The notes beneath the pieces were generated by a model. It saw nothing but the letters and a program-made list of their open reading frames with translations. It searched no databases and was not told where the DNA came from. 64,000 nucleotides of DNA, from the NCBI GenBank assembly GCA_963663365.2, contig CAXXIH010000008.1, positions 744,001 through 808,000 on the forward strand, written 5' to 3'. The translations under genes were made by a program, and so were the position numbers. This stretch comes from G963663365 sp963663365. GTDB lineage: Bacteria; Hinthialibacterota; Hinthialibacteria; Hinthialibacterales; G963663365. This document shows, in pieces, positions 9,046 through 19,026 of the stretch (position 1 is the stretch's first letter; the number at the start of each line of letters is the position of its first letter).

Positions 9046-10545
9046 CTAGCAGGCATTGGATTGGGGTTCACCCATCATCCCGGCTTGCCTCATACGCCTG
9101 GTATTCGGTGTTACTTTGCCCTGAGTCAAACGCCTTTTGATCTTTCCACCAAGAGCCCCGGCCAGGCGTTTCCATGGAACAAAACTCAGTTGCTCATCGG
9201 TGATTGGACGTTCAACTTCACGCCGCAGTTGCGCCTGTTGCCAGACAATGTACTCCAATTTTTTAGCCATTTGATAATGCATGTAGAATTCTTCCTTGGG
9301 CATCTGTTCGTTCAAGTAAACATACTTTTCAAAGAAGAATTTCTTGTCATCCATAAGATCTTCAGGCTCAAGCACAACGCCGGTCAATTTCTCTTCATCA
9401 ATTAGATTACGTGCAACGGCGTGGTCCCAAATCGGCGTATCCGGCAAAACCATGAGCGGGCCTATCACCAAAGCTGTGAAAACATCCATGCTGTCGATGA
9501 TGAAATCAAACGTCATTTGAAGATCGTCACGGGTTTCGCAAGGTGAGCCGATAATGAAGCTGGGATCGATCTTGATGCCAAAATCCCGGCAAACGTTGAC
9601 TGTCCGGTGAAGCTGTTCCGGCTTGACGCCGTCTTTTGCCAAATAGGCGAGTACACTCGGCGCAGCAGACTCAAAGCCAATGGTCAAAGCCTTAACATTC
9701 ATATCGACCAATGGTTCCGCGATCTTTTCACGAATCTGATTTGCACGGGCTGACACTGTAAAATTAACATGATCGAGCAACCCGCGTTCCGCCAAGACAT
9801 TTCGAATATGCTCCAGACGGCTTTTTTTCCCGATGAAAAGATCATCAAAGACAATGATGTGCTCTGCCCCCCATTCAGAAACCAATTCTTCGATTTCTTC
9901 AACAACATATTCCGGTGAAAAGAATCGATGATTGGTGCCCCAGTGCTGCACGGTAGAACAAAATGAACACCGGAATGGGCAACCGCGCGAAGTCATAATG
10001 TGTGCGTGTTTACGGACTTCCCCCCATTGATCCCCAAGCGCTTTGCGATCCGGTCGCGGGATAGAATCCATGTTTTCGATCGGAGCGCGGCGGGGATTGA
10101 GAACTGGGCCTTTTTCGCCGTGCCAAACAATACCGGGAACCTTTTCCAGACTTTGCGGTTCGTAGTCTCGCTCGTTTTTGTAGAGTTCGCAGATTTCGAA
10201 AAAGGTGGATTCACCTTCGCCCAATACACCGATATCAAAGGCGCGTGGCAGGCGGTCAGGCATTGCGGTGATCTGTGTTCCGCCAATGATGGTCGGAATC
10301 CCCAGCTCCTGCTTCACCAGTTCTGCAGCACGAGTGGCAACACCAAAACTATACGTTGCAGAGGATATACCAACGATATCCGGTTTATGGGCGATGAGGT
10401 CTTCAATCTCACGTTCGATGACGACCTCGTATCCTTGGCCATATCGTTTGATATATGAGGATAGATAGCCCAACCCTAATGGCGGTCCGACGGACCAATC
10501 GTCATCGCGTTCTTCAACGACTGCGAGATATAATCCAACCTTCAT
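9046..10545 (-). CDS. B12-binding-domain radical SAM protein
   Basis: 499 residues. The N-terminal 150 residues match a cobalamin-binding Rossmann domain of the BchE/P-methylase group (PPLGLGYLSSYIKRYG, DIVGISSATYSFG, GVLGEGESTFFEI). The radical SAM cluster motif CxxxCxxC is present as SRGCPFRCSFCS at about residue 190, followed by 'GIVDDLFIGKK-like' and 'ALTIGFESAAPSVLAYL' strands of the SAM barrel. The C-terminal 120 residues are helical. Such enzymes methylate or rearrange unreactive carbons using SAM and often cobalamin; the substrate is unknown. It is divergent from rarA across a 160-bp promoter region. Confidence 0.88.
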   Translation of the reverse strand: MKVGLYLAVVEERDDDWSVGPPLGLGYLSSYIKRYGQGYEVVIEREIEDLIAHKPDIVGISSATYSFGVATRAAELVKQELGIPTIIGGTQITAMPDRLPRAFDIGVLGEGESTFFEICELYKNERDYEPQSLEKVPGIVWHGEKGPVLNPRRAPIENMDSIPRPDRKALGDQWGEVRKHAHIMTSRGCPFRCSFCSTVQHWGTNHRFFSPEYVVEEIEELVSEWGAEHIIVFDDLFIGKKSRLEHIRNVLAERGLLDHVNFTVSARANQIREKIAEPLVDMNVKALTIGFESAAPSVLAYLAKDGVKPEQLHRTVNVCRDFGIKIDPSFIIGSPCETRDDLQMTFDFIIDSMDVFTALVIGPLMVLPDTPIWDHAVARNLIDEEKLTGVVLEPEDLMDDKKFFFEKYVYLNEQMPKEEFYMHYQMAKKLEYIVWQQAQLRREVERPITDEQLSFVPWKRLAGALGGKIKRRLTQGKVTPNTRRMRQAGMMGEPQSNAC

Positions 10546-10563
10546 CGTGTTGACATTCTTAGT

Positions 10564-10606
10564 GTTAAATTTATTTAACCTAGTAAAGCATAACCGGCAT
10601 CCGGTT
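10564..10606. promoter_or_regulatory. Two adjacent dyads in a divergent promoter region
   Basis: GTTAAATTTATTTAAC (10564-10579) is a perfect 6+6 palindrome just upstream of the radical SAM start, and AACCGG-CAT-CCGGTT (10592-10606) follows it. They lie between divergent genes and could be operators; nothing identifies the binding protein. Confidence 0.3.
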
Positions 10607-10705
10607 TAATTCCAACGGCTTTCAGTTTCGCTGTACGGATGTCTGTACATTAGTATGCACGAATACAGGATTGCGAAAACCCTTCCGCACCGGTAGAGAT
10701 GGACC

Positions 10706-12079
10706 ATGAACACAGAACAAACCGGTTTCTGGGATGTGGGCACAGACAAGGCCCGTAAGACTTCGGGTGATCGGGAGACCGTTGCCCAACCTTTGGCCGA
10801 GACAATTCGGCCGGTCAACCTGGATGAAATCTTAGGTCAAGAAGAACTCCTTGGAAACGGCCGCCCCCTGCGGCAAGCCATCGAGACCGACTCCACGGGC
10901 TCCATGATCCTATGGGGACCGCCCGGAAGCGGAAAAACCACTCTGGCAAGAGTTATAGCCAAAGAAACCCAAGCCGGTTTTCGGACTCTTTCTGCGACAG
11001 ACTCAGGCAAAGCCGATTTGCGCAAAGTTATCGAGCAAGCTAAATCCGAATCACGCAATGGACGCCGTACAATTTTATTTATCGATGAGATTCATCGGTG
11101 GAACAAGGCTCAACAAGATGCATTGTTGCCGCATGTGGAATCAGGTCTGATTACTCTGATCGGTGCGACAACGGAAAATCCTTCATTCGAGGTGATCTCG
11201 GCTTTGCTTTCGCGAGTCACGGTTTTTGTCCTGAAAGGCTTGTCAACCGAACAACTTTGCGAAGTGCTGCGTAGAGGGATTGCTCAACTGCAGCAGCAGG
11301 GTCCGCTCGAAATAGAAGATGCCGTAATTGAAAAGATTGCCGCTGCCGCCGATCATGACGCCCGCTCCGCACTGAATCAGCTTGAACGGCTGGTCAAACA
11401 TGTCAGGAATAGTCCAAACGCCGGTTCAAGCATCACCTTGGCCGACGCTGAAACGGCCCTAAGTGCGCGCAGTCTTCATTATGACAAAAGCGGTGAAGAA
11501 CATTACAACCTAATTTCCGCTTTACACAAAAGCCTGCGGGATTCCAATCCCCAAGCGGCCTTATATTGGCTGACCCGGATGCTGGAATCCGGCGAAGATC
11601 CCCGGTACGTATCCCGGAGGCTTATCCGTTTTGCATCTGAAGATGTCGGCCTCGCGGATCCGCAGGCTCTTCCTTTGGCAATTGCCGGAGATGAATCGTA
11701 CCGCCGCTTAGGCTCCCCTGAAGGCGAGCTCGCTTTGGTTGAGGTATGCCTGTATCTGGCATGCGCCCCTAAAAGCAACGCCGCCTATGTGGCACATAAC
11801 ACGGCAAAAGAAATTATAAAAAAAACCGGCGCATTACCCGTCCCCAAACACATTCGTAACGCACCGACGGCTTTGATGAAGAATCTTGATTATGGCAAAG
11901 GCTATCAATATGCCCATGACGATTCCGATGCCGTAGTCGATCAGGAAGATCTTCCACCCGAACTCAAGGGGACAAAATTCTATAGGCCCACAGACCGAGG
12001 CTATGAAACCGAGATACGTGAACGGCTCTTAAAATGGCACGATCTGCGTAAGAAAAAGCGTGAAAATAAAGATTCATAA
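10706..12079 (+). CDS. rarA: Replication-associated recombination protein A (AAA+ ATPase)
   Basis: 457 residues, the normal size for RarA/MgsA. It has the family start 'PLAETIRPVNLDEILGQEEL', Walker A WGPPGSGKTT at about residue 71, Walker B LFIDEIHRWN at about 124, sensor GATTENPSFEV, and the C-terminal tetramerisation region with 'YDKSGEEHYNLISALHKS' and 'GYQYAHDD'. RarA acts at stalled replication forks with SSB. The gene after it starts 11 bp beyond the stop, so the two are probably co-transcribed. Confidence 0.95.
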   Translation: MNTEQTGFWDVGTDKARKTSGDRETVAQPLAETIRPVNLDEILGQEELLGNGRPLRQAIETDSTGSMILWGPPGSGKTTLARVIAKETQAGFRTLSATDSGKADLRKVIEQAKSESRNGRRTILFIDEIHRWNKAQQDALLPHVESGLITLIGATTENPSFEVISALLSRVTVFVLKGLSTEQLCEVLRRGIAQLQQQGPLEIEDAVIEKIAAAADHDARSALNQLERLVKHVRNSPNAGSSITLADAETALSARSLHYDKSGEEHYNLISALHKSLRDSNPQAALYWLTRMLESGEDPRYVSRRLIRFASEDVGLADPQALPLAIAGDESYRRLGSPEGELALVEVCLYLACAPKSNAAYVAHNTAKEIIKKTGALPVPKHIRNAPTALMKNLDYGKGYQYAHDDSDAVVDQEDLPPELKGTKFYRPTDRGYETEIRERLLKWHDLRKKKRENKDS

Positions 12080-12090
12080 TCCAAACGCCT

Positions 12091-13689
12091 ATGACACCCC
12101 ACGATTTCATCGAAAAACACACTTCTCAAGCACAACCGTTGAAACAAAAGGCCTCACTGGCTTTTTGGCAGGCGAGTCTGAGCGGTTCGCAAGCGGATTT
12201 TCAAAAGCAGGCAGAACTCGAACTTGCACTTCGCAGAATTTATAGCAACAAAGATGAATACCGGATGCTTCAGGGATGGATAGACTCAACTTCGGAAACG
12301 AATGCCCTACAGCGGCAACTCACGATCGCCAAAAATCTTTATGCTGAGAATCAGCTGGAAGAACCGGTACTCGAAAACATTACCCGTCAAGAATCCGAAA
12401 TCGAACGTATTTTCAATACGTTTAGGCCTTCATTGAATGGGCAGCGCATTACCGACAATGACATAAACCATATCCTGCGGACCAGCAGCGATTCCGAGCA
12501 TTGCCGGTCGGCATGGGAGGCCGGAAAGCGCATCGGGGAGGAGATGTCGGACCGGATTCTGGAGTTGGTATCGATTCGCAATGCCGCATCGAAAAAACTC
12601 GGATACGCCAATTACTATCGGATGCAATATGAACTGAAGGAATTGGATATTGATTTCGTTTTTCAGACTGTGGATCAACTCTCCAGAGATACCGAGGCGG
12701 CATTTCTGGAATTTAAACGGCAGGTTGATGAAAAACTGGCGGAAAAATTTGGGCTTCCCGCCGACAAATTAAGCCCTTGGCATTACGGCGATCCTTTTTT
12801 CCAAGAAGTCCCTCAGGATGAAACAATCAGTTTTGATGATGTCTATGAGACAATGGACATCATTCAGGCAGCCACACATTTTTATGAAACAATCGGCCTC
12901 TCCGTTTCATCCATTTTGAAACAAAGCGATCTCTACGAACAAGAAGGCAAATGTCAACACGCTTTCTGCCTGGCCGTGGATGCGCCAACTGATGTACGCG
13001 TGCTTTGTAATCTAAAAAACACGGAACGTTGGGCCGGGACACTGCTCCATGAATTGGGACACGCGGTCTATGACACTTACCTCAATCCCGAACTTCCGTG
13101 GTTATTGAGACGTCCCGCGCATGCAATTAGTACGGAAGCCGTGGCCCTGCTCATGGGACGGTTGGCATTGAATCGAGATTGGCTCAGGCAATACGCGAGG
13201 CTGGGAAAAGAGCACGCTTCCATCGTGGCCAAAGCCGCTTGGCATAAACAACGGAATCATCAACTGCTGTTCTCCCGTTGGGTATCGGTTATGATGCACT
13301 TCGAAAGAGACCTGTACGAAAATCCCCATCAAAACCTCAACCGGCTATGGTGGGATTATGTGGAACGGTTCCAACATCTGAGGCGCCCGGAGAACCGGGA
13401 CGCTCCGGATTGGGCGGCAAAAATCCATCTGGCTGTGGCGCCGGTCTATTATCAGAATTATATTTTGGGCGAGTTGTATGCTTCACAGGTATCGGCTCGA
13501 ATTAAGGCAATGTTGGGCGGTGAAAGTTATGTGAGTAATCCGCGGCTGGGTGCATTTCTAAAGCGGGAAATCTTTGAATCCGGTCGTCTTTACGACTGGA
13601 ATGAAACGCTCCGCCGGGCCACAGGAGATATCCTAAATCCCCAAAATTGGCTCAATGAGTTTGTTCTGCCCGACAACCGTCATGCGTAA
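12091..13689 (+). CDS. M2/M3-type zinc metallopeptidase (peptidyl-dipeptidase-like)
   Basis: 532 residues. The zinc site HELGHAVYD (HExxH) is at about residue 319, followed about 25 residues later by the third-ligand region 'AISTEAVALLMGRLAL' (Glu). Upstream 'ASKKLGYANYYRMQYEL' and downstream 'YQNYILGELYASQV' match the helical fold of angiotensin-converting-enzyme-like (M2) and oligopeptidase F-like (M3) peptidases. No signal peptide, so it is cytoplasmic and probably degrades oligopeptides. It follows rarA by 11 bp. Confidence 0.85.
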   Translation: MTPHDFIEKHTSQAQPLKQKASLAFWQASLSGSQADFQKQAELELALRRIYSNKDEYRMLQGWIDSTSETNALQRQLTIAKNLYAENQLEEPVLENITRQESEIERIFNTFRPSLNGQRITDNDINHILRTSSDSEHCRSAWEAGKRIGEEMSDRILELVSIRNAASKKLGYANYYRMQYELKELDIDFVFQTVDQLSRDTEAAFLEFKRQVDEKLAEKFGLPADKLSPWHYGDPFFQEVPQDETISFDDVYETMDIIQAATHFYETIGLSVSSILKQSDLYEQEGKCQHAFCLAVDAPTDVRVLCNLKNTERWAGTLLHELGHAVYDTYLNPELPWLLRRPAHAISTEAVALLMGRLALNRDWLRQYARLGKEHASIVAKAAWHKQRNHQLLFSRWVSVMMHFERDLYENPHQNLNRLWWDYVERFQHLRRPENRDAPDWAAKIHLAVAPVYYQNYILGELYASQVSARIKAMLGGESYVSNPRLGAFLKREIFESGRLYDWNETLRRATGDILNPQNWLNEFVLPDNRHA

Positions 13690-13830
13690 TTGGCTCTTTT
13701 ATGACATAGTACCCGGTTGCGGGAGTCATCCTGCCCTATCACACTCGGACGAGTACCGGGCATCGTGATACTTTTCAATACTGGCTTGCATCCTAAATCT
13801 AAACCTATGCCGTAATTCTCAAATAATGAT

Positions 13831-16800
13831 ATGAGACCTTTAATCAATATTGGCATCTTCTTTTGCATTCTTGCTTTGGCTCCATTTGCGCATGGAGACG
13901 AAACCATAGAGAACCGCTATTACCCCATGGGCATTCCATTGGGAGGGATTGGAGCGGGCTATATCGATATTCTCCCCAATGGCTCCACCGGCAACCTGGT
14001 TGTCAACAACAATTGGGCCGCGCCAATATCCAATTGCCAAGGTCTCTCCTGGGCGGTCGCGGTATCCCAAAATGGAGCGATCGTCTCAAAGTCGCTGCGG
14101 GCTGTTGATGGCCCGTCTATTGGAATTTCTCAAGCAGATAAAGCCGTCAAGAATTTTCTATATCAAGGCTGTTTCCCGGGTGCTCTAATCCAAGCCAATG
14201 ATCCGGAACTACCTATTCAAATCCAAGTGGAAGCCTGGTCACCGTTTAATCCTTTGGATATTGAAGCATCTTCGCTTCCGGTTGCGGGATTTGTGTTCGA
14301 AGTCACAAATACGAGCGAACAAGAAGTCAACATTACCCTCGCCGGCGCTTGGGAAAACATTATCGGGACAGGATTCCTACAAAATCCACAGAATAAGACA
14401 TCCACAAGTGCTGACTCCGGAACAGATGTGATCCATGATAGCTCCGCATCGAATGCTCGTCTGGGTAATCGCATTCAACTGCTTTCAAAAGGGAAACTAC
14501 TGGGGATCGCCGGTGCAGAAACCTACGGCCTTCGGTTCACAACTGACCGTGAGATGCCATTTGATCGAAGCGCAAATACAATCGGCGAACATGTACTCTG
14601 CTTTCAAAGTCAAGACGGAGATATCATTTCGGCACTTTTGGGATTTGATCCGGAAAACCCCGAAATCTTTTGGAGCGATCTTGGCGATGATGGTCTGCTA
14701 AGGCCATGGGAGAACTTGCCGGAAACCACATCCACAGCCAACCACCAGGAATCCAATGCCGCCCTCGCATTGACATTCACACTCGCTCCCGGTGCAAGCC
14801 GCAAAGTCCCCTGCGTTTTTGCCTGGCATATGCCCAACATGGTGATGAGGGAAAAGAACCTTGAGACTTGGTATACAACCTTCACGAAGTCAGCATGGGA
14901 AATCGCGCTGCAATTCCTTTCAAAATACGAGAAATTGAGAAGCGAAAGTGCAGAATGGTTTGCATACATTGATAATTCGTCTTTGCCGGTTTGGTTGAAA
15001 GATGCGTACCGCGACAGCCTTCAGATTTTCATTACAAATGGCGTACGCACACGCTCAGGCGCTTTTTCCTTACTCGAAAGTCCCGAGAGCGATGGGGGAT
15101 TGGGTTCGGTAACATCCCGGCTGCTTTATCAACCGGCCTTATTATCCCTTTTTCCCGAACTCGCACGTAACGAGCTCCTTTTAGTCCGGAATTTGCAGTT
15201 TTCAAATGGCGAAATACCGAATTTCACAGGAAACATAAATGATTCCATAGGCATTTCGTACGTACCGGGTGCTCAATCTGCAAAAGCGGATATTGCATGT
15301 TCATTCGTGCTGCAGCTGTATCGGAATTGGCTATGGACCGGTGATACAGACACATTGAATGACATGTACCAAGGTGCGCAGGCAGCCATAAGGTGGTGCA
15401 AAAGTCTGGATGAAGACGGCGACGGTCTGCCGCCGGGTGGAGCCTTTTATCCGGGCTTGTCCCCTCCTGAAGTTTTCATAGGCACCGCCGATTTATGGAT
15501 GGCTGCATTGGAAGCAAGTGATCGAATGGCGTTGGCTTATCAGGATCATATATTTTCATCGGATCTTGCAAAAATCCGCCCGCCGGCAGAGGACGGTCTC
15601 ATCACAAATCTTTGGAACGGAAGTTATTTTGCATACGGATTTGACTTCCGAAATCCTGCTGAACCCAAAAGAATTTTCACAGCACAATTGCTGAGCCGAT
15701 GGTTTGGGAGTCTTTCGGGATGGGGAACTCTACTGCCTCAAGAAATGCATTATGCCAATCTGCAAACTTTGGCCGCAGCCACTTTGGGTACAAAAGCCCC
15801 GCAAATCATGCTCACGCCCGGTTCCCCAAATGAAGAAAGTGAAATTTGGCCTTATCATAGTCTGGCAGGTCTTGCCGCACCGTTGATCGTGGATGGTTGG
15901 CCGGATCAAGGGCTGGAAATGGCAAAGCAGCTTGTGAATGCCTCAAAAATGACACCTTCCGGCCCATGGGCATTACCTCGCACATGCTCAGCCCAATTGG
16001 ATAATGCCAAAGGATTTCGCTCTGCAGAAAGTCTCGCAATCGCTTCTCTGCCCTATTTGTTGGCAGGATTCAGCATCGATATTCCCAATCACGAAATCCA
16101 AATTGGACCGGCGCCCACAATTGCCCGGAAACAAAGCCGAATACCGTTGTTCACCCCAAACTTCTGGTTTGAACTGGAAACGAACCGGGATGCCTTTAGC
16201 CCGACCCAAACCGCCATATTGCGAGTTGTAAAAATTCTTGATAAAAAAAAGGACTTCTCCGTTAAACGGTTCATTTGGAGGCTCCCTCATTGGGTTGATG
16301 AAAACAGTGTGGAACTTACGGTCGAAACCCCCAGAGGGAAACCAGGTGTTTCAACAATAAGCAATGGACACGCCGTTTGTCTTCTCCCTCAGGAAATCGA
16401 TATCCAAGAAGGCGACGAAATTAGAATGGAGCTGGCTCCAACAATGGGGCCGCGGTTGGTTTTGGATATCGGAAAACGCAGGCTTTATAACCGGGGCGTC
16501 CCTGTGCATATCTTTCCGATTCCAGGACTTGGTCCTGATCGCTTTGGCTTTCGCGTGCACAATTTAACGAACATGGACCGATCGGTTCGTCTGCAACTTG
16601 AAGGCGAAGCAGAAATGACGTGGTATGTGGCGCAAAAAGATGATGATGCTTCGGAGCCGGCAATGCCCGGCGCAATTCTGAAGTTGAAGCTGCCTTCTTC
16701 TTTGCTCCCACCTCATCAAAGAGAGCGATGGACCACACTTTGGAGAAATATCGAAGATTTAATTGCCATAGTCGGCTCCATACCATCTGAAGAAAAATTA

Positions 16801-17970
16801 AACGCCAGACTTGTAAAACTGCATGGTGATATTTCCGAGTTTCTCTCTCAAGATATTTTCTGCTCCGAACGGCAGGTAGTTTTCTCAACGGACTCTGAAA
16901 CGGCCAAAGTAGATGAGAGCGACAATAGAAATTGGCAAAAAGACGAATTTGATAAGGAAATGCGGCGATTAGAGAAAGCAGTTGCTCAACTATTGGAAGA
17001 TACAGACTTAATCGCCGTCGATCCGCGTGTTGCCGCTCTGACTGCAGGGCAATTGCTGTCTATAAGGCTAAACACAACAATTGAACAAGATTTGACTTGG
17101 AAAGGCGGAGATGCCGTCGTTCATGCAGAGGCGACTGTTCCTTCTAGGTTACATTTTGATGCGCGAATGGATATTGAGCCTCCTTCCGGATGGGAAGTCG
17201 TATCTGACGGCGACCTGAGATGGGAACATCGCACCGAAGCGCTGCCCGATATCAATGCAGAACTTTCATGGACAAGACAATTTACCATACGGCCAAATGA
17301 GCAAATCCGGGCGGGCAGGATACCGTTAAGAATAGAATTAGGCGGTCAATGGCATGCAAATAACGGCAATACGGGTGATGAACGCCTCGCAGATGGCCCA
17401 ACCCGATATTTTCGAGTTGAGAAGACTTTATCGGTCGGAGCAGCATTTATCCGTGACTGGCTATTGCTTGGGCCTTTTCCAAACAAAGGGGGGACCGGTT
17501 TTGAGACGTACTATGAGCCTGAAATCGGCGTGAATTTGGATAATGAAATCGAGGGAAAATCCTGGCAAATCTATAAAAGCACTGATGGTTACATCGACTT
17601 AGGCGGCTTTTGGGGCTCAAAAGAAGAATCCGTGGCCTATGCCTATGCATTCATTTTGTCCCCCCGCTACCAATTGGCTCAGCTTCATTTAGGTGCAACA
17701 GACGGAGTTAAAGTATTTTTTAACCGAAGTGAGCTGTTTGCGGATCGATTATTCAGCAGCGAGAAACCTGATAGCGTCATTTTGCCTGTTGAACTTCGGG
17801 ATGGATGGAACGAAATCCTGCTAAAAGTAACCCAAAACAAGGGCAAATGGGGATTCTTTGCCGAAATTACAGACCGGCAAGGATTCTCCATCCAAGGGCT
17901 AAAATGGGATTTGAAGGGTCCTAATTCAGAGGATAATCACTCAATTCCACCTACAGCAGAAGAAAAATAA
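13831..17970 (+). CDS. Secreted GH116-like glucosidase with long C-terminal extension
   Basis: 1379 residues, well over the usual 800-900 of GH116. A Sec signal peptide (MRPLINIGIFFCILALAP) leads into 'YYPMGIPLGGIGAGYIDI', the hallmark start of the GH116 beta-glucosidase/glucosylceramidase family. The catalytic alpha/alpha barrel spans about 380-760, with 'LDEDGDGLPPGGAFYPG' and 'FIGTADLWMAALEASD' in place of the classic DGDGxPD and GGLW motifs. Residues 800-1200 contain beta-rich and helical linker parts, and 1200-1360 (WLLLGPFPNKGGTGFETY) form a jelly-roll-like module common in secreted proteins of Planctomycetota-like bacteria. It likely cleaves glucosides or glycolipids outside the cytoplasm. 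Confidence 0.8.
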   Translation: MRPLINIGIFFCILALAPFAHGDETIENRYYPMGIPLGGIGAGYIDILPNGSTGNLVVNNNWAAPISNCQGLSWAVAVSQNGAIVSKSLRAVDGPSIGISQADKAVKNFLYQGCFPGALIQANDPELPIQIQVEAWSPFNPLDIEASSLPVAGFVFEVTNTSEQEVNITLAGAWENIIGTGFLQNPQNKTSTSADSGTDVIHDSSASNARLGNRIQLLSKGKLLGIAGAETYGLRFTTDREMPFDRSANTIGEHVLCFQSQDGDIISALLGFDPENPEIFWSDLGDDGLLRPWENLPETTSTANHQESNAALALTFTLAPGASRKVPCVFAWHMPNMVMREKNLETWYTTFTKSAWEIALQFLSKYEKLRSESAEWFAYIDNSSLPVWLKDAYRDSLQIFITNGVRTRSGAFSLLESPESDGGLGSVTSRLLYQPALLSLFPELARNELLLVRNLQFSNGEIPNFTGNINDSIGISYVPGAQSAKADIACSFVLQLYRNWLWTGDTDTLNDMYQGAQAAIRWCKSLDEDGDGLPPGGAFYPGLSPPEVFIGTADLWMAALEASDRMALAYQDHIFSSDLAKIRPPAEDGLITNLWNGSYFAYGFDFRNPAEPKRIFTAQLLSRWFGSLSGWGTLLPQEMHYANLQTLAAATLGTKAPQIMLTPGSPNEESEIWPYHSLAGLAAPLIVDGWPDQGLEMAKQLVNASKMTPSGPWALPRTCSAQLDNAKGFRSAESLAIASLPYLLAGFSIDIPNHEIQIGPAPTIARKQSRIPLFTPNFWFELETNRDAFSPTQTAILRVVKILDKKKDFSVKRFIWRLPHWVDENSVELTVETPRGKPGVSTISNGHAVCLLPQEIDIQEGDEIRMELAPTMGPRLVLDIGKRRLYNRGVPVHIFPIPGLGPDRFGFRVHNLTNMDRSVRLQLEGEAEMTWYVAQKDDDASEPAMPGAILKLKLPSSLLPPHQRERWTTLWRNIEDLIAIVGSIPSEEKLNARLVKLHGDISEFLSQDIFCSERQVVFSTDSETAKVDESDNRNWQKDEFDKEMRRLEKAVAQLLEDTDLIAVDPRVAALTAGQLLSIRLNTTIEQDLTWKGGDAVVHAEATVPSRLHFDARMDIEPPSGWEVVSDGDLRWEHRTEALPDINAELSWTRQFTIRPNEQIRAGRIPLRIELGGQWHANNGNTGDERLADGPTRYFRVEKTLSVGAAFIRDWLLLGPFPNKGGTGFETYYEPEIGVNLDNEIEGKSWQIYKSTDGYIDLGGFWGSKEESVAYAYAFILSPRYQLAQLHLGATDGVKVFFNRSELFADRLFSSEKPDSVILPVELRDGWNEILLKVTQNKGKWGFFAEITDRQGFSIQGLKWDLKGPNSEDNHSIPPTAEEK

Positions 17971-18127
17971 GGCACAAATGGAACCAAATGCGTACCATAT
18001 CCATCCTCGTATTGGGAGAGGGTGGCAATCTCCTTATGAATTTTTCTGTGATAAAAATAGTAATTTATCCTATATACAGATCGCTGGCACACTGGACTAA
18101 CAAGCGTTAGAATCAGGGTGAGGAAGA

Positions 18128-18267
18128 GAACACGTTAGGCTGTCCCAGTGGGAGAACTGAGACATTGAACCGTGTGTTCGGCTGATAGCGGATAAGGGAA
18201 AGACCGGGGACGTTCTAAAATCAGCCGCTTCTGTTGGGCAAATTGGCTAATGGGCAAGTCCCAACAG
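18128..18267 (+). ncRNA. Candidate structured RNA or 5' leader, unknown class
   Basis: Three consecutive perfect stems occur in 140 bases: GAACAC (18128-18133) with GTGTTC (18174-18179), enclosing TCCC/GGGA (18143-18153); CGGCTGAT (18179-18186) with ATCAGCCG (18220-18227); and CTGTTGGG (18231-18238) with CCCAACAG (18260-18267). The last ends 25 bases before the start codon of the zinc-ribbon gene. It does not match the conserved cores of RNase P, tmRNA, SRP RNA or the riboswitch classes I can recall. It could be a cis-regulatory leader or an independent small RNA. Confidence 0.45.
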
Positions 18268-18292
18268 ATTGTTGATAACAGGGAATCAACAG

Positions 18293-18988
18293 ATGATTGA
18301 TGTTTATCGCATGAGCGGAACCGGGGAAGGCAAAGATGCCATTCCTCCGCGCAGTTTCGGTTTTTGCCGTTGGTGCGGAGCGGAGCGGGTTCGACTTCAA
18401 TATCTGCTTTGCCCGGATTGCTTCCGGATCGCCGATATGATCCCCTCTAAAACCAGTGTGGTCATGAATCGTCCGGAAGTGAAAAAGCGCTTGCGCGGCA
18501 TGGCCACGGTTAAAAAACTAACCCCTGAATTACGCATCTTCTTAACAGACCCCAAAACTCGCTTCCCTGCCGATAGGAACCACATCGAGCATTGGGAAAA
18601 GATGATTGAGCAATCCAGAACCTTGGTCTCGGATTCGGACATTCGCCGATACATTGATAATTTGTGCGCAAACGTTGATGAAGATGAAGAGGTCAATGTT
18701 CCGCCCGATGAAGAAGTTGAGGAAATTGTATCGCTCGAAAATATCCTTCGTTTTTTCCTGCATGTCGCAGTTCTTCGCGGCGCCCTGAAACTAGATGAAG
18801 ATCCTGATGATGCCTCTTGCATGGTCTGCGGGCACCAAACCGCAGTTGGTAGCCGTTCATTATGCAGTTCCTGCCGTAATGAGTTGGTTCATGATGTCTC
18901 AGATTCAGGCCCTGCCGAAGCCGCACCGGCAAAGATTCAGCTGGGTATGCATAGCCGTGATATCATTATGGGCAAGCGGGGACGTTAA
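18293..18988 (+). CDS. Hypothetical double zinc-ribbon protein
   Basis: 231 residues from ATG 18293; a TTG at 18269 is possible but overlaps the foot of the upstream hairpin. Two CxxC pairs near each end, CRWCG...LLCPDC (about residues 25-45) and CMVCG...LCSSC (about 180-200), form two probable zinc knuckles flanking a helical, acidic middle (ANVDEDEEVNVPPDEEVEE). No signal peptide. The layout suggests a nucleic-acid or protein-binding adaptor. It is convergent with the hydrolase at 19027. No family is recognised. Confidence 0.65.
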   Translation: MIDVYRMSGTGEGKDAIPPRSFGFCRWCGAERVRLQYLLCPDCFRIADMIPSKTSVVMNRPEVKKRLRGMATVKKLTPELRIFLTDPKTRFPADRNHIEHWEKMIEQSRTLVSDSDIRRYIDNLCANVDEDEEVNVPPDEEVEEIVSLENILRFFLHVAVLRGALKLDEDPDDASCMVCGHQTAVGSRSLCSSCRNELVHDVSDSGPAEAAPAKIQLGMHSRDIIMGKRGR

Positions 18989-19026
18989 ATTTCCCAATGA
19001 AGTTCTGTGTTAACTCTTCCCGGCTC

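Noticed and set aside
18128..18267. Cobalamin riboswitch or RNase P RNA
   Set aside because: The conserved cores of these RNAs are absent; only generic stems are present.
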